From Azospirillum sp. 412522 (GTDB lineage: Bacteria > Pseudomonadota > Alphaproteobacteria > Azospirillales > Azospirillaceae): 51,287 nt of DNA. The stretch spans positions 1-51,287 of the forward strand of contig NZ_RWIJ01000041.1 in assembly GCF_019805165.1 (NCBI RefSeq), written 5' to 3'. A program made the translations under genes and the position numbers. The notes beneath the pieces were generated by a model. The model saw nothing but the letters and a program-made list of their open reading frames with translations. It was not told the origin of the DNA and did no database searches. Of the stretch, positions 32,759 through 41,742 are shown one piece after another. Position 1 is the stretch's first letter, and the number at the start of each line of letters is the position of its first letter.

Positions 32759-35059
32759 ATGACATCGCCGCAGACGTCCACGTCTCCCCCGTCCTTCGTC
32801 GCCGCCCTCCGCCGGAACGCCGCCTCTCCCCGGATGCTGGTCGCTTTCCTGTGTGCGACGCTGGCGCTGCTGGGGACTGCCTCCTGGGCCACCGTCACTG
32901 CGCTCGATTACCGGGACACGCTCGAACGGTCCGAACAGGATGCCCAGCAGGCGGCCATCCTGTTCGACAGCCACGCGCGGGGCGTTCTGGAAGCCAGCGT
33001 CGGCCTGCTTGAGCAGGTTGCCGGCCGGATGGACGGGCGTGGCCTGAATTCCTGGGCGGAGCGCACGCTGGCGGAGGCGATGGCGGTCGAGCGCAGCGGC
33101 CGCGTGACGCTGCTCGGTGCCGACGGGGCGGTACAGTACGGCAACACCGTCGCATTCGCGGAGCCGGAGACCAGCGACGGGCTGTCGCTTCTGGTCCGCC
33201 CCTTATCGCCGCGGGAGGAGCATGCGATCCTGCCCGCCTTCGGGTATATGGCGGGACAGCCGGCCATTCTGCTCGCCCGCCGCATCCACACCGCGGCGGG
33301 CGTTTTCGACGGGGCGGTCCTGGTGGCGGTGCCGGTGGCGTCCTTGAACCCGGTGCTGAAGGCCTTCGGCGATGGCACCGCCCGGTCCGTCGGCCTGTAC
33401 CGTCCCGATGGCGTTCGTCTTGCCGGATTCGGCGCCCCCTTCCTGGGTCCGCTGCCGTGGCTGGACCCGGGGACTGTCCAGGTCGATGCGAAATGGATGG
33501 TCAACGGCAGTGCTTCGGTTCTCGGGGTGAAGCGGATGAGCGGCCTGTCGATCCTGTCGGCGGTGACGATCCCGCGCACGGCCGTACTCGACCCCTGGTA
33601 TGTCCGAATGGAGCGCGGTCTGGTGGTGGTGGTCGCCGGCGTCGTGGCACTTGCCGGACTGTCGATGCTGGGGGCTGCCAGCCTGTTGCGCGAAGCGCTG
33701 GCCCGGCAGGCCCTGACGCGGGCGAATGCCCAACTCGAACAAGCCAACGTCCAGTTGGAGCAGCGGGTGGAGGAGCGCACCGCCGCGCTCAGCGCCCTCA
33801 ACGTGAAGCTGAGTCGTGCGCTGGAGGAAAAGGAACGGGCCAATCAGGCCAAGGGCCGTTTCCTGTCGGCGGCCAATCATGACTTGCGCCAGCCTTTCCA
33901 GGCCTTGCGGTTGTTTCATCACATCCTGATGGAACGGCTCGCCGGCTCGCGCGACCGGGGCATCGCCGAGAAGATGGGCGAGGCGCTGGATGCCGGTGAG
34001 AAGCTTCTGCACGCGCTTCTGGAGGTGGCGACGCTGGATGCCGGCGTGGTTCGGCCGCAGCTGGCCGACGTGCCGGTGTCGCTGGTGTTCGAGGATCTGC
34101 TGACCGAATTCCGCGCGATGGCGGCGGAGAAGGGGCTGGTTCTGCGCGTGATGCCCACCCGCATGGTGATCCGCACCGACCGCGCGCTGCTGACGCGGAT
34201 GCTGGGCGATCTGGTGCGCAACGCCATCCGCTTCACCGACAAGGGCCGCGTCACCCTCGGCTGCCGTCATGAAGAGCCCCGGCAGGGCCGCCAGCAGGGT
34301 CGATGGCTGCGCATCGAGGTCTGGGATACCGGGACCGGCATTCCCGCCGAACAGCTCGACAACATCTTCGAGGACTTCGTTCAGCTCGGCAATCCGGAGC
34401 GGGACCGAAGCCAGGGCCTCGGGCTTGGCCTCGCCAAGGTACGGCGCAAGGCGGCGCTGCTTGGCCATGCGGTCGAGGTGCGGTCGCTCCAGGGCCGCGG
34501 TTCCGTCTTCGCGATCAGCGTGCCGGTGGTCGGGACCGAACGGCTGCCGGCGCCGGCGCCGGTGCAGGACGCGGATCCCGTGGAGGCCGGCGACCGGCTG
34601 ATCCTGGTGGTGGAGGATGACCCGATCCAGCGTGACGCGGTCCGGCTGCTGCTGGAAAGCTGGGATTATCGCGTGATGGTGGCCGACGAAGGCGAAAGTG
34701 CGCTGGCGTTGTTCGGCGGAGACAAAGGCGGCATGCCGCCGCAGGATGGTGCGGCGCCCGCTCGGCCTGTTCCGGACCTTATCGTCAGCGATTTCCGCCT
34801 GCCGGGCCGTTTGACTGGTGTGCAGACGGTGGCGACGGTGGGCGAACGGCTGGGCCGTCCGGTGCCGGGCCTGATCCTGACCGGGGACACCGCGCCCGAA
34901 CGTATCCGCGAGGCCGTCGCCACCGGCTGCCGGCTGCTGCACAAGCCGGTGTCGCCGGAGGCTCTGCGCCATGCCATCGCCGCCATCCTGTCGGAACGGC
35001 CGGGAGGCTACCCGGCCGACGGTGGCGAACCGGCGCTGGAGAACGAGTCCGCGGCATGA
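32759..35059 (+). CDS. Hybrid sensor histidine kinase with C-terminal receiver domain
   Basis: A 766-residue membrane sensor. Helix 1 is at about residues 25-45 and helix 2 at about 287-310; between them is a periplasmic sensing region of roughly 240 residues of the Cache/PDC size. A coiled coil (ANAQLEQANVQLEQRVEERTAAL, given as position 320-345) leads to the H-box SAANHDLRQPFQ with His374. The ATPase domain has the N-box region LGDLVRNAIRFTDKG, G1 DTGTGIPAEQLDNIF and G2 GLGLGLAKV. A receiver domain follows from about 610 (VVEDDPIQRDAV, phospho-acceptor Asp in IVSDFRLPG near 677, TGDT, HKPVSPE). The start at ATG 32759 is the first that lies close to helix 1. No cognate regulator gene is adjacent, so phosphotransfer goes elsewhere. 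Confidence 0.87.
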   Translation: MTSPQTSTSPPSFVAALRRNAASPRMLVAFLCATLALLGTASWATVTALDYRDTLERSEQDAQQAAILFDSHARGVLEASVGLLEQVAGRMDGRGLNSWAERTLAEAMAVERSGRVTLLGADGAVQYGNTVAFAEPETSDGLSLLVRPLSPREEHAILPAFGYMAGQPAILLARRIHTAAGVFDGAVLVAVPVASLNPVLKAFGDGTARSVGLYRPDGVRLAGFGAPFLGPLPWLDPGTVQVDAKWMVNGSASVLGVKRMSGLSILSAVTIPRTAVLDPWYVRMERGLVVVVAGVVALAGLSMLGAASLLREALARQALTRANAQLEQANVQLEQRVEERTAALSALNVKLSRALEEKERANQAKGRFLSAANHDLRQPFQALRLFHHILMERLAGSRDRGIAEKMGEALDAGEKLLHALLEVATLDAGVVRPQLADVPVSLVFEDLLTEFRAMAAEKGLVLRVMPTRMVIRTDRALLTRMLGDLVRNAIRFTDKGRVTLGCRHEEPRQGRQQGRWLRIEVWDTGTGIPAEQLDNIFEDFVQLGNPERDRSQGLGLGLAKVRRKAALLGHAVEVRSLQGRGSVFAISVPVVGTERLPAPAPVQDADPVEAGDRLILVVEDDPIQRDAVRLLLESWDYRVMVADEGESALALFGGDKGGMPPQDGAAPARPVPDLIVSDFRLPGRLTGVQTVATVGERLGRPVPGLILTGDTAPERIREAVATGCRLLHKPVSPEALRHAIAAILSERPGGYPADGGEPALENESAA

Positions 35060-35121
35060 GTTAACCCTTTCTGAAGCCGGCTTGCCGCAGACTGGCGCGG
35101 GGAAAGGGAGTTCACGGGGCC

Positions 35122-36417
35122 ATGGTGCAGAATCGCACGCTCAAGCGTCTCGATCAGGCGCAGCTCGATCAGGCGGTGCGGAAGCACGAGATGTTCCGCA
35201 ATGCCCGGGTGGGGGGCGCACGGGCCAACCTGTCCTTCTGCGATCTGTCGGGTCTGGACCTGACCGGGCGCGATCTGGCCCATGCGGATTTCGTCGGCGC
35301 CAGCCTGCGCGGTGCCAACCTGTCCGGCGCGCGGCTGGACTGCGCCTCTTTCTTCGTCGCCGACCTGCGGCAGGCCAATTTCGACGGCGCCAGCCTGATC
35401 AAGGCCGATCTGCGCGGCGCCTGCCTGCGCGGCGCGATCCTGGTCGGCGCCAACCTGTTCGAAGCGGATCTGCGCGACGGCTCGTTGGCGGAGAAGGACC
35501 GCTCCGGCCATCTGCACATGGTGCAGATCGATTCCACCCCGGCGGAGGCCGACGGCGCCGACCTGTCGGGGGCCAACCTGACCAACGCGCGGATGTCGGG
35601 CGTGATGGCGGTCCATACCGACTTCTCCGACGCGGTGATGCGCGGCTGCAAGCTGGTGCGGGCAACCATGCGCGGCGCCAACTTCACCGGCTCCAACATG
35701 GAGGGCGCGGATCTGTCCGGCGCGGACCTGCGCGGCGCCTGTCTGCGCGGGGCGGTGCTGACAGGCGCCGTCATGGTGATGACCGACCTCACCGACGCCG
35801 ATGTCGAGGAGGCGCTGACCGACAGGCCGGTCGGCCGCGTGGTGGCGGAACTGGGGCGGTCGCTGGAGGATCTGCTTGCCGACCACATGGTCTGGGTGGG
35901 GTCGAGCGGGGCGCAGGGCGCGATGCTGGACCTGTCCGGCTTCGACCTGCGGCATGCTCCATCCCTGGCCCACATGTGCCTGACCATGCTGCGCGCGGCC
36001 GGGGCGACGCTCTACGGCCTGGACCTGTCCTGCGTCCAGTTGCAGGCCGCGGTGCTGGACCGGGCCGACGTGCGCGGAGCCAAACTGACGGACGGCGATC
36101 TGCGCGGCATCAGCCTGAGGAACGCCAAGCTGAACAACGCCGACCTGCGCAACGTCAATCTGCGCCCCCTCGTCTTCGACGAGCAGCGTTCCCGCCCGGC
36201 CGACCTGTCGGGGGCGAAGCTGCGCTATGCCGACCTCAGCGGCGCCTGCCTGCGGGCGGTCAATCTCGGCAATGCCGACCTGTCCTTCGCCAACCTGCGC
36301 GGCTGCGACCTTGCCAGGGCCGACCTCACAGGTGCCAAGCTGTTCGGTGCCAAGCTGGAGCGTCGTGCCCTGACCGAGGGGGTGATCCTGGACGGTGTCG
36401 CCGGGCTGAAGCTTTAG
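35122..36417 (+). CDS. Pentapeptide-repeat protein
   Basis: A 431-residue protein built largely of A(D/N)LxG pentapeptide repeats, which fold into a right-handed quadrilateral beta helix. The repeats occur in two blocks, about residues 30-230 (interrupted near 120-150) and 305-430. They are separated by a non-repeat region of about 75 residues (DVEEALTDRPVGRVVAELGRS at the start) that ends with MLDLSGFDLRHAP. There is no signal peptide or membrane segment. GGGAG precedes the ATG. Function of such proteins is diverse, ranging from DNA mimicry to scaffolding, and cannot be decided here. Its stop overlaps the stop of the small convergent gene by four bases. Confidence 0.88.
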   Translation: MVQNRTLKRLDQAQLDQAVRKHEMFRNARVGGARANLSFCDLSGLDLTGRDLAHADFVGASLRGANLSGARLDCASFFVADLRQANFDGASLIKADLRGACLRGAILVGANLFEADLRDGSLAEKDRSGHLHMVQIDSTPAEADGADLSGANLTNARMSGVMAVHTDFSDAVMRGCKLVRATMRGANFTGSNMEGADLSGADLRGACLRGAVLTGAVMVMTDLTDADVEEALTDRPVGRVVAELGRSLEDLLADHMVWVGSSGAQGAMLDLSGFDLRHAPSLAHMCLTMLRAAGATLYGLDLSCVQLQAAVLDRADVRGAKLTDGDLRGISLRNAKLNNADLRNVNLRPLVFDEQRSRPADLSGAKLRYADLSGACLRAVNLGNADLSFANLRGCDLARADLTGAKLFGAKLERRALTEGVILDGVAGLKL

Positions 36418-36632
36418 GCCGGGATGCGGGGTATCTTCTGGACCAGCCGGCGCAGATCCAGCGCCGCACGGTCGGCGATGCGCTGTGCCTCGACCAGCAC
36501 GCTGGTGAGATCGCCGACGTCCGTTGCGATCTCGCCCGCAGCGTCCGACATCGCGTCCAGCCCGTCTGCAGCCTTTTCGATCAGACCGGTCACCACACCG
36601 GCGGGACCGGTGGGAGCATCGAAACCAGCCAT
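36414..36632 (-). CDS. Small hypothetical protein (72 residues)
   Basis: A short protein of 72 residues with an Ala/Asp-rich amphipathic helical pattern (VVTGLIEKAADGLDAMSDAA; SVLVEAQRIADRAALDLRRLV) and a proline-containing C-terminus. No family is recognised. The ATG at 36632 has GGGAA six bases ahead; an ATG twelve bases upstream and the longer frame to 36821 lack one. It faces the pentapeptide gene with a four-base overlap of stop codons and is divergent from the glycosyltransferase gene at 36803. The coding call is moderate because of its size. Confidence 0.5.
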   Translation of the reverse strand: MAGFDAPTGPAGVVTGLIEKAADGLDAMSDAAGEIATDVGDLTSVLVEAQRIADRAALDLRRLVQKIPRIPA

Positions 36633-36685
36633 GGAAGTTCCCATTCTGTAAATGTGGTTATTGGGAGTGTGTCGCAATCCGTGGC

Positions 36686-36712
36686 GCGGCGCAACGGCTT
36701 CCGTTGCGCCGC
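36686..36712. repeat. Perfect 12-base-pair hairpin in a divergent promoter region
   Basis: GCGGCGCAACGG-CTT-CCGTTGCGCCGC is a perfect stem with a three-base loop. It lies between the divergent small gene and glycosyltransferase gene, where a terminator is not expected. It could be an operator, a leader hairpin or a repeated intergenic element. Confidence 0.6.
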
Positions 36713-36802
36713 ACAACGACCGCGTCGGCAGTGCCCGCTTGCACGGCGAATGGCGGCGGCGGTACACACGGGAAGGCTGCCTGGAGTGGAAAGGGCCACG
36801 AT

Positions 36803-38401
36803 ATGCCGGAAACGCTTCCATCCGACCGCATGACCGCGGCGGCCGCCGCTCTGACGGTCTATCTGACCGACCGGCAGTTCGATGCCGACAAGATCAACCG
36901 GTTCACTGCACTTTGCGAGGAGGTCCGCCGGACCCTGGACCTTGAAGGCCGGATGGAGCTGGCCGAACGTCTGGAACGCGAAGTGCAGACCGCCGACACG
37001 ATCCGGATGCGCTCCGTTCTGTTCCAGTTGACCGGCGATCTCTATCATTACGAACGCATTCTCCATTATTTGATCCTGGGCGGCGACAGCGCCGATCCTG
37101 CGGCGCTGCACTATACCCATTGGTGCATATCGCGGCAGCTGTTCCTGGGGGCGGCGAGCGGCGAAAAGCTGGCGACTTTCGTGGCCTGCGACCTGTTCCG
37201 CTACTACGCGGCCATGGTCCGCCAGATCGCCCGGCGCTGGGGCTTGACGCCGCAGCGCGCGGCGATGCGCGACGGGCCGATCCGCCGCGTCGCCGTGGTG
37301 ACCAACCAATTCACCAACCAGGGGCATCAACCGACCCGCGACTGCTTCGACTTCGCCGCCCGCATGCAGGACGAGTTCGGGCTGGACGTCGCCATCATCA
37401 ACGTCAACGGCCTGCCGGCCCGGGTGGAGAACGTCTTCATCCCGCCGATGGTGGCGGAGGTGCAGGCCGATCTGGAAGGCGTCTATGCGCTGCGAATGTT
37501 CGGCCGGCAGGTGAAGGTCGCGTCCTTCACCGAACCCGCCTTCAGCCAGGGCAAGCTGCGCGTCATCGTGGAGGCCATCGACGGCTATGACCCGGACCTG
37601 ATCGTCGGCTTCGGCGGGTCGAACATCGTCGCCGACCTGTTCGCCGACGCCGACGCCCGGCCGGTAATCTCGATCCCGACCACCTCGGGCGTCACACTGT
37701 CGCTGGCCCACCTCATGCTGGGCTATGAGGAGAACGACCATACCCGGTCCGTTCCCGCCCTGTACCGCCCCCCCTTCGCCCGTCGTTTCCGCCCCTTCAC
37801 CTTCGGTTTCACGCAGCCGCCGTCCGACGGCAAGCGCATCGAGACGGGTTTCCCCGACGGCACCCGCCTTTTCGCGGTGGTCGGCAACCGCCTGGATCTC
37901 GAAGTGGCCGCTGAGGTGCTGGAGCTGTTCGATGAAATCCTGGACCGCTGTCCGGACGCCGCCCTGGTCTTCGCCGGCGAGGTGCGGGACCTTCCGGGCC
38001 GGCTCGCCGCGCTGCGCAACCGCGACCGCATGCGTTGCCTCGGTCATGTCGCGGACATCCGCGCCTTCTATGCGTGCTGCCGCGTCTTCCTCAACCCGCC
38101 GCGTCAGGGCGGCGGTGGAGGGGCCGCCTTCGCCCTGGCGGAAGGCGTGCCGGTGATCACCTACGGCTGGGGAGATGTGGCCAGCAATGCCGGCCCGGAG
38201 TTCTGCGTGCCCGACCGCGACGCCTATCTCGCGCGTGCCGCGACGCTCGCCACCGATGCCGGCGCCTTCGCCGCCGCCAGCCGCGCCGCGAAGGCGCGCT
38301 TCGCCGTGATCGGCGACCGCAACCGCTGCGTCGAACGGTTGCTCGCCTATGGCGAGGAGGCGCGGGTCCAGTTGCGCAGCGGATGGGGCGCCGGAAATTA
38401 A
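36803..38401 (+). CDS. GT-B-fold glycosyltransferase-like protein
   Basis: A 532-residue protein. Residues 1 to about 160 are a helical N-terminal domain that I do not recognise. From about 165 the protein shows a Rossmann-type pattern (IRRVAVVTNQFTNQGHQPT, DVAIINVNG, DLIVGFGGSNIVADLF). The C-terminal lobe has LFAVVGNRLDLEVAAEVLE, then RDRMRCLGHVADIRAFYACC, then VFLNPPRQGGGGGAAFALAEGVPVITY, the donor-binding pattern of GT-B enzymes. AAGGG precedes the ATG at 36803; the longer open frame has no better start. It lies about 100 bases ahead of the nonulosonate synthase gene on the same strand, so it may act on the same glycan. Donor and acceptor unknown. Confidence 0.75.
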   Translation: MPETLPSDRMTAAAAALTVYLTDRQFDADKINRFTALCEEVRRTLDLEGRMELAERLEREVQTADTIRMRSVLFQLTGDLYHYERILHYLILGGDSADPAALHYTHWCISRQLFLGAASGEKLATFVACDLFRYYAAMVRQIARRWGLTPQRAAMRDGPIRRVAVVTNQFTNQGHQPTRDCFDFAARMQDEFGLDVAIINVNGLPARVENVFIPPMVAEVQADLEGVYALRMFGRQVKVASFTEPAFSQGKLRVIVEAIDGYDPDLIVGFGGSNIVADLFADADARPVISIPTTSGVTLSLAHLMLGYEENDHTRSVPALYRPPFARRFRPFTFGFTQPPSDGKRIETGFPDGTRLFAVVGNRLDLEVAAEVLELFDEILDRCPDAALVFAGEVRDLPGRLAALRNRDRMRCLGHVADIRAFYACCRVFLNPPRQGGGGGAAFALAEGVPVITYGWGDVASNAGPEFCVPDRDAYLARAATLATDAGAFAAASRAAKARFAVIGDRNRCVERLLAYGEEARVQLRSGWGAGN

Positions 38402-38505
38402 CCTTCCTTCACGTTTTCGTGGAAGACTGGTCCATCAGACCGATCCGATTGGAAAGCCGTCCCTTGCCGAACGCCGCTCCAGCCCCTTCCGCCGGCCGAC
38501 CGCCG

Positions 38506-39561
38506 ATGTCCATAGCCGGCCGTCCGGTCGGCCGGGGCCATCCGCCCTACCTGATCGCGGAGATGTCGGGAAACCACAATGGCGACCTGGGCCGCGCCCT
38601 GGCGCTGGTGGAGGCGGCGAAGGAGGCCGGAGCCGACGCGGTCAAGCTGCAGACCTACACCGCCGATACCATCACCATCGCCCATGACGGACCCGGCTTC
38701 CGGTTGGAGGGCGGTCTGTGGGGCGGGCGCACCCTGCATGACCTCTACCGCGAGGCGCACACTCCCTGGGAGTGGCATGCCCCGCTGTTCGAGCGGGCGC
38801 GGACGCTGGGACTGACCATCTTCAGCTCTCCCTTCGACGAAACCGCCGTCGAACTGCTGGAGGACCTCGATGCCCCGGCCTTCAAGATCGCGTCCTTTGA
38901 ACTGGTCGACCTGCCACTGGTCCGCCGCGCCGCACGCTCCGGCAAGCCTCTGATCATCTCCACCGGTCTCGCCACGCTGGGCGAGATCGGGGAGGCGGTG
39001 GTCGCGGCCGGCGATGTGCCGCTGGCCCTGCTGCATTGCGTCAGCGGTTATCCCACCCCGCCGGAGGACTGCAACCTCCGGACCATCCCGCATCTGGCGG
39101 AGGCCTTCGGTGTCACCGCCGGCCTGTCCGATCACAGCCAGGGCATCGCCGTGCCGGTCGCCGCCGCGGTGATGGGCGCCACGGTGATCGAAAAGCACTT
39201 CACCCTGTCGCGGTCCGATGGCGGAGTCGACAGTGCCTTCTCGCTGGAGCCGGCCGAGTTCAAGGCGATGGCCGACGCCGTCCGCACGGCGACCGCGGCG
39301 ATGGGCCGGGTCGACTACGGGGTGAAGCCCAGCGAGGCCGGCGGGCGCGACTACCGTCGCTCCCTCTACGTCGTCGCCGACGTAGGGGCTGGGGAGCCGC
39401 TGACCGCCGCCAATGTCCGCTCCATCCGTCCCGGATTCGGCATGGCGCCCAGGCATCTGCCGGACGTGCTCGGCCGCCGTGCCGTCCGCTCCCTGCGCCG
39501 GGGAGAGCCGCTGAGCTGGGACATGCTGGCACCCCCGCCGGAGGAGGGCCGGCATGGCTAA
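38506..39561 (+). CDS. pseI: Pseudaminic acid synthase-type NeuB-family protein
   Basis: A 351-residue nonulosonic-acid synthase that condenses a six-carbon amino sugar with phosphoenolpyruvate. The TIM-barrel part starts PPYLIAEMSGNHNGDLGRALAL, with AGADAVKLQTYTADTIT next. The block GLWGGRTLHDLYREAHTPWEWH is the pattern that marks PseI rather than sialic acid synthases. SSPFDETAVELLEDLDAPAFKIASFE and SDHSQG follow, and an SAF/antifreeze-like domain ends the protein (residues about 290-340). The ATG at 38506 gives the usual N-terminal length, although it lacks a clear ribosome-binding site; a TTG at 38464 is an alternative. It overlaps the next gene by eight bases. pseB, pseC, pseG and pseH are not in the window. 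Confidence 0.88.
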   Translation: MSIAGRPVGRGHPPYLIAEMSGNHNGDLGRALALVEAAKEAGADAVKLQTYTADTITIAHDGPGFRLEGGLWGGRTLHDLYREAHTPWEWHAPLFERARTLGLTIFSSPFDETAVELLEDLDAPAFKIASFELVDLPLVRRAARSGKPLIISTGLATLGEIGEAVVAAGDVPLALLHCVSGYPTPPEDCNLRTIPHLAEAFGVTAGLSDHSQGIAVPVAAAVMGATVIEKHFTLSRSDGGVDSAFSLEPAEFKAMADAVRTATAAMGRVDYGVKPSEAGGRDYRRSLYVVADVGAGEPLTAANVRSIRPGFGMAPRHLPDVLGRRAVRSLRRGEPLSWDMLAPPPEEGRHG

Positions 39562-40327
39562 CCCGCGCGTCGTCGCCATCTCCCAGGCCCGCATGACCTC
39601 CACCCGGCTGCCGGGCAAGGTGCTGATGCCGGCGGCTGGCCGGCCGCTGCTGGCCCATCATCTGGGCCGGCTGTCCCGCACGCCCGGCCTGGACGCGGTG
39701 GTGCTGGCGACGACGGTGAATGCCGCCGACGACCCGGTGGCGGAATGCGCGCAGGGGCTGGGCGTCACCGTCTTCCGTGGCGACGAGCAGGACGTGCTGG
39801 GTCGTTTCGCCGGTGCGGCAGCGCTGGCCGGGGCCGATCTGGTGGTGCGCGTCACCGCCGACTGTCCGCTGATCGATCCGGCGCTGGTCGGCCGCCTGAT
39901 CGCCGCTTTCCGCGAAAGCCATTCGACGGGCCAACCGCTGGACTACCTGTCGATCGACAGCACCCGCTACCCGCGCGGCCTCGACGCCGAGATCTTTCCG
40001 CGCCGCCTGCTGGATGAGGCGACGGCCAACGCCACCGATCCGGCGGAGCGGGAGCATGTCACCCCTTATATCTACCGCCGTCCCGACCGTTTCCGGTTGG
40101 GAATGGCGCTGGCGCCCGACGCGGTGATGGAGCCGGAGGAGTTCCCGTTGGACGGTCAGCGTTGGTGCGTCGACGAACCCGCCGACTACGAGCTGGTCCG
40201 CCGCCTCCTGGAGGCGCTACTGCCGGCCACTCCCGGTTTCGGCTGGCAGGATTGTTGCAAACTTCTTCGCGACCACCCCGATTGGGTGGACATCAACCGT
40301 TCGGTCCGGCAAAAGACGCTGCACTGA
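39554..40327 (+). CDS. spsF: SpsF/NeuA-like nucleotidyltransferase (cytidylyltransferase family)
   Basis: A 257-residue nucleotidyltransferase. The N-terminal nucleotide-binding loop reads ISQARMTSTRLPGKVL. VVLATTVNAADDPV, VFRGDEQDVLGRF and VRVTADCPLIDP are the family's other blocks, related to CMP-KDO/CMP-sialic acid synthetases and to SpsF. It would activate the sugar acid from the preceding synthase, or a related sugar, as a nucleotide donor. Its ATG lies within the last eight bases of the synthase gene, a strong sign of coupling. Forty-three bases separate it from the first ACP gene. SpsF members are often annotated only as glycosyltransferases, so the exact reaction is inferred from context. 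Confidence 0.82.
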   Translation: MANPRVVAISQARMTSTRLPGKVLMPAAGRPLLAHHLGRLSRTPGLDAVVLATTVNAADDPVAECAQGLGVTVFRGDEQDVLGRFAGAAALAGADLVVRVTADCPLIDPALVGRLIAAFRESHSTGQPLDYLSIDSTRYPRGLDAEIFPRRLLDEATANATDPAEREHVTPYIYRRPDRFRLGMALAPDAVMEPEEFPLDGQRWCVDEPADYELVRRLLEALLPATPGFGWQDCCKLLRDHPDWVDINRSVRQKTLH

Positions 40328-40370
40328 CTCCCCCCTGACGCCGCCCGGGTTCGACCAAGGAGAAAAGCTT

Positions 40371-40604
40371 ATGGATCGCAAGGAATTCCTTCTCGCTCTT
40401 GACGAGATGCTCGAACTGGATCCCGGCACCCTGACCGGCGGCGAGACCCTGGAATCGCTGGAGGCCTGGGATTCGCTGGCCGTCATCAGCTTCATCGCGC
40501 TGGTGGATGAGAAGACCGGCGTGGTGGTCGAAGGCGAGAAGCTTGCCAAGGCCAGGACGGTCGACGACCTGCTGGCCCTGGCGGGTGCCCCGGTCGCGGC
40601 CTGA
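40371..40604 (+). CDS. Acyl carrier protein (first of two)
   Basis: A 77-residue discrete carrier protein. The phosphopantetheine serine is Ser35 in EAWDSLAVISF; the following helices (IALVDEKTGVVVEGEKLAKA, VDDLLALA) complete the fold. AAGGAG lies seven bases ahead of the ATG. It differs from fatty-acid AcpP in the WDSLA core and is typical of carriers in specialised pathways. It is followed by the hydrolase gene after three bases, so the two are surely cotranscribed. Confidence 0.9.
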   Translation: MDRKEFLLALDEMLELDPGTLTGGETLESLEAWDSLAVISFIALVDEKTGVVVEGEKLAKARTVDDLLALAGAPVAA

Positions 40605-40607
40605 GCG

Positions 40608-41486
40608 GTGCCAGTACCCGTTTCCCGGCCGGTCTCCGAAGGCAGCCGCCTGCGCACCGGTGTCGCCCCTGTCGCCGGCGGGCAGGCAGCCTACCTGTCG
40701 GTCGGCGGCGGCGGCGTGCCCGTCCTGCTCCTGCACGGCTTTGCCGGCGACCGGCTGACCTGGCAGTTCAACCTGTCGGCCCTGTCGTCGCGGCGGCGCG
40801 CCATCGCGGTCGACCTGCCGGGTCATGGCGGATCGACCGCCGATGTCGGCAGCGGCCGGGTCGCCGACTTCGCGCCGTGGCTGGTGGAGTTCCTCGACGG
40901 GCTGGAACTGCCGCGGGTGCATGTGGTCGGCCATTCGATGGGCGGCTATGTCGCACGCGAACTGGCCGGGCTGGCGCCGGGCCGGGTGGCGAGCCTCACC
41001 CTGCTGTCCAGCGCCGGATTGGGCACGCCCTTCGACCTGGGTTTCCTGCGCCGGGTCATCGCGCCGGCCGATGTGGCGGAAGGGTGCGCCTGTGCCGAAC
41101 GGCTGTTCGCCGGACCGTCGCCGCTGATCCCCCGCTTCGGCGAGGTGCTGCACGCCCAGGGGGCCGACCCGGTCCGCCGTGCCGGGCTTGAGCGCATCAT
41201 CGAAATGTCCTTCGCCGCCCATGCCGACGGTGGCGGACCGCCGGTGGATTGGAGCGCCTATGCGATGCCGATCCAGGTGCTGTGGGGCCGCGACGACCGT
41301 ATCATCCCGTTGCCGCCGCCCGACCGGCTGCCGCCGGCAGCACCCTTCCGGGTCTTCGACAATGCCGGCCACCTGCCGCACATCGAGGCCGCCAGCCCGG
41401 TGACTGCCGCCATCCGGTCCTTCCTGGACGGCTGCGACGAAGATCACCCCGGGCGATCACCCAGGGCGCCCCATCCGTTGAGCTGA
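40608..41486 (+). CDS. Alpha/beta-hydrolase
   Basis: A 292-residue alpha/beta-fold hydrolase. The oxyanion strand is VLLLHGFAGDRLTW, the nucleophile elbow GHSMGGYVA (Ser110), the acid is near VLWGRDDRIIP and the catalytic histidine is in NAGHLPHIE near residue 258. It starts at a GTG three bases after the ACP stop and lies just ahead of a second ACP. Placed between carriers, it may act as thioesterase or acyltransferase that releases or moves the acyl group. A role in making the acyl modification of the glycan is inferred from position alone. Confidence 0.87.
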   Translation: MPVPVSRPVSEGSRLRTGVAPVAGGQAAYLSVGGGGVPVLLLHGFAGDRLTWQFNLSALSSRRRAIAVDLPGHGGSTADVGSGRVADFAPWLVEFLDGLELPRVHVVGHSMGGYVARELAGLAPGRVASLTLLSSAGLGTPFDLGFLRRVIAPADVAEGCACAERLFAGPSPLIPRFGEVLHAQGADPVRRAGLERIIEMSFAAHADGGGPPVDWSAYAMPIQVLWGRDDRIIPLPPPDRLPPAAPFRVFDNAGHLPHIEAASPVTAAIRSFLDGCDEDHPGRSPRAPHPLS

Positions 41487-41493
41487 CCAGACC

Positions 41494-41742
41494 ATGACCG
41501 ACAGCATCTTCGCCCTGATCGCCGAGGAACTCGGCCGTATCGCCGCCGACAAGGGAGAGGTCTTGCCGCCCCTGTCGGCGGACAGCCGCTTCCTGGACGG
41601 GGATCTGCCCATCGACTCGCTCGATCTCGCCACGCTGCTGGTGGTGCTGGAACAGCGGACCGGGCAGGATCCCTTCCGCGAGGGTTTCCGTCAGTTCACC
41701 ACGGTCGGAGAACTGGCGGCTCTCTACACCGTTCCGGCATGA
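41494..41742 (+). CDS. Acyl carrier protein (second of two)
   Basis: An 82-residue carrier protein with Ser42 in LPIDSLDLATL, the canonical DSL phosphopantetheine site. The rest (VVLEQRTGQDPFREGF, TTVGELAALY) fits helices II to IV. It shares little sequence with the first carrier besides the core, so the two probably load different partners or steps. Its stop overlaps the start of the ligase gene by four bases (ATGA). Confidence 0.88.
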   Translation: MTDSIFALIAEELGRIAADKGEVLPPLSADSRFLDGDLPIDSLDLATLLVVLEQRTGQDPFREGFRQFTTVGELAALYTVPA

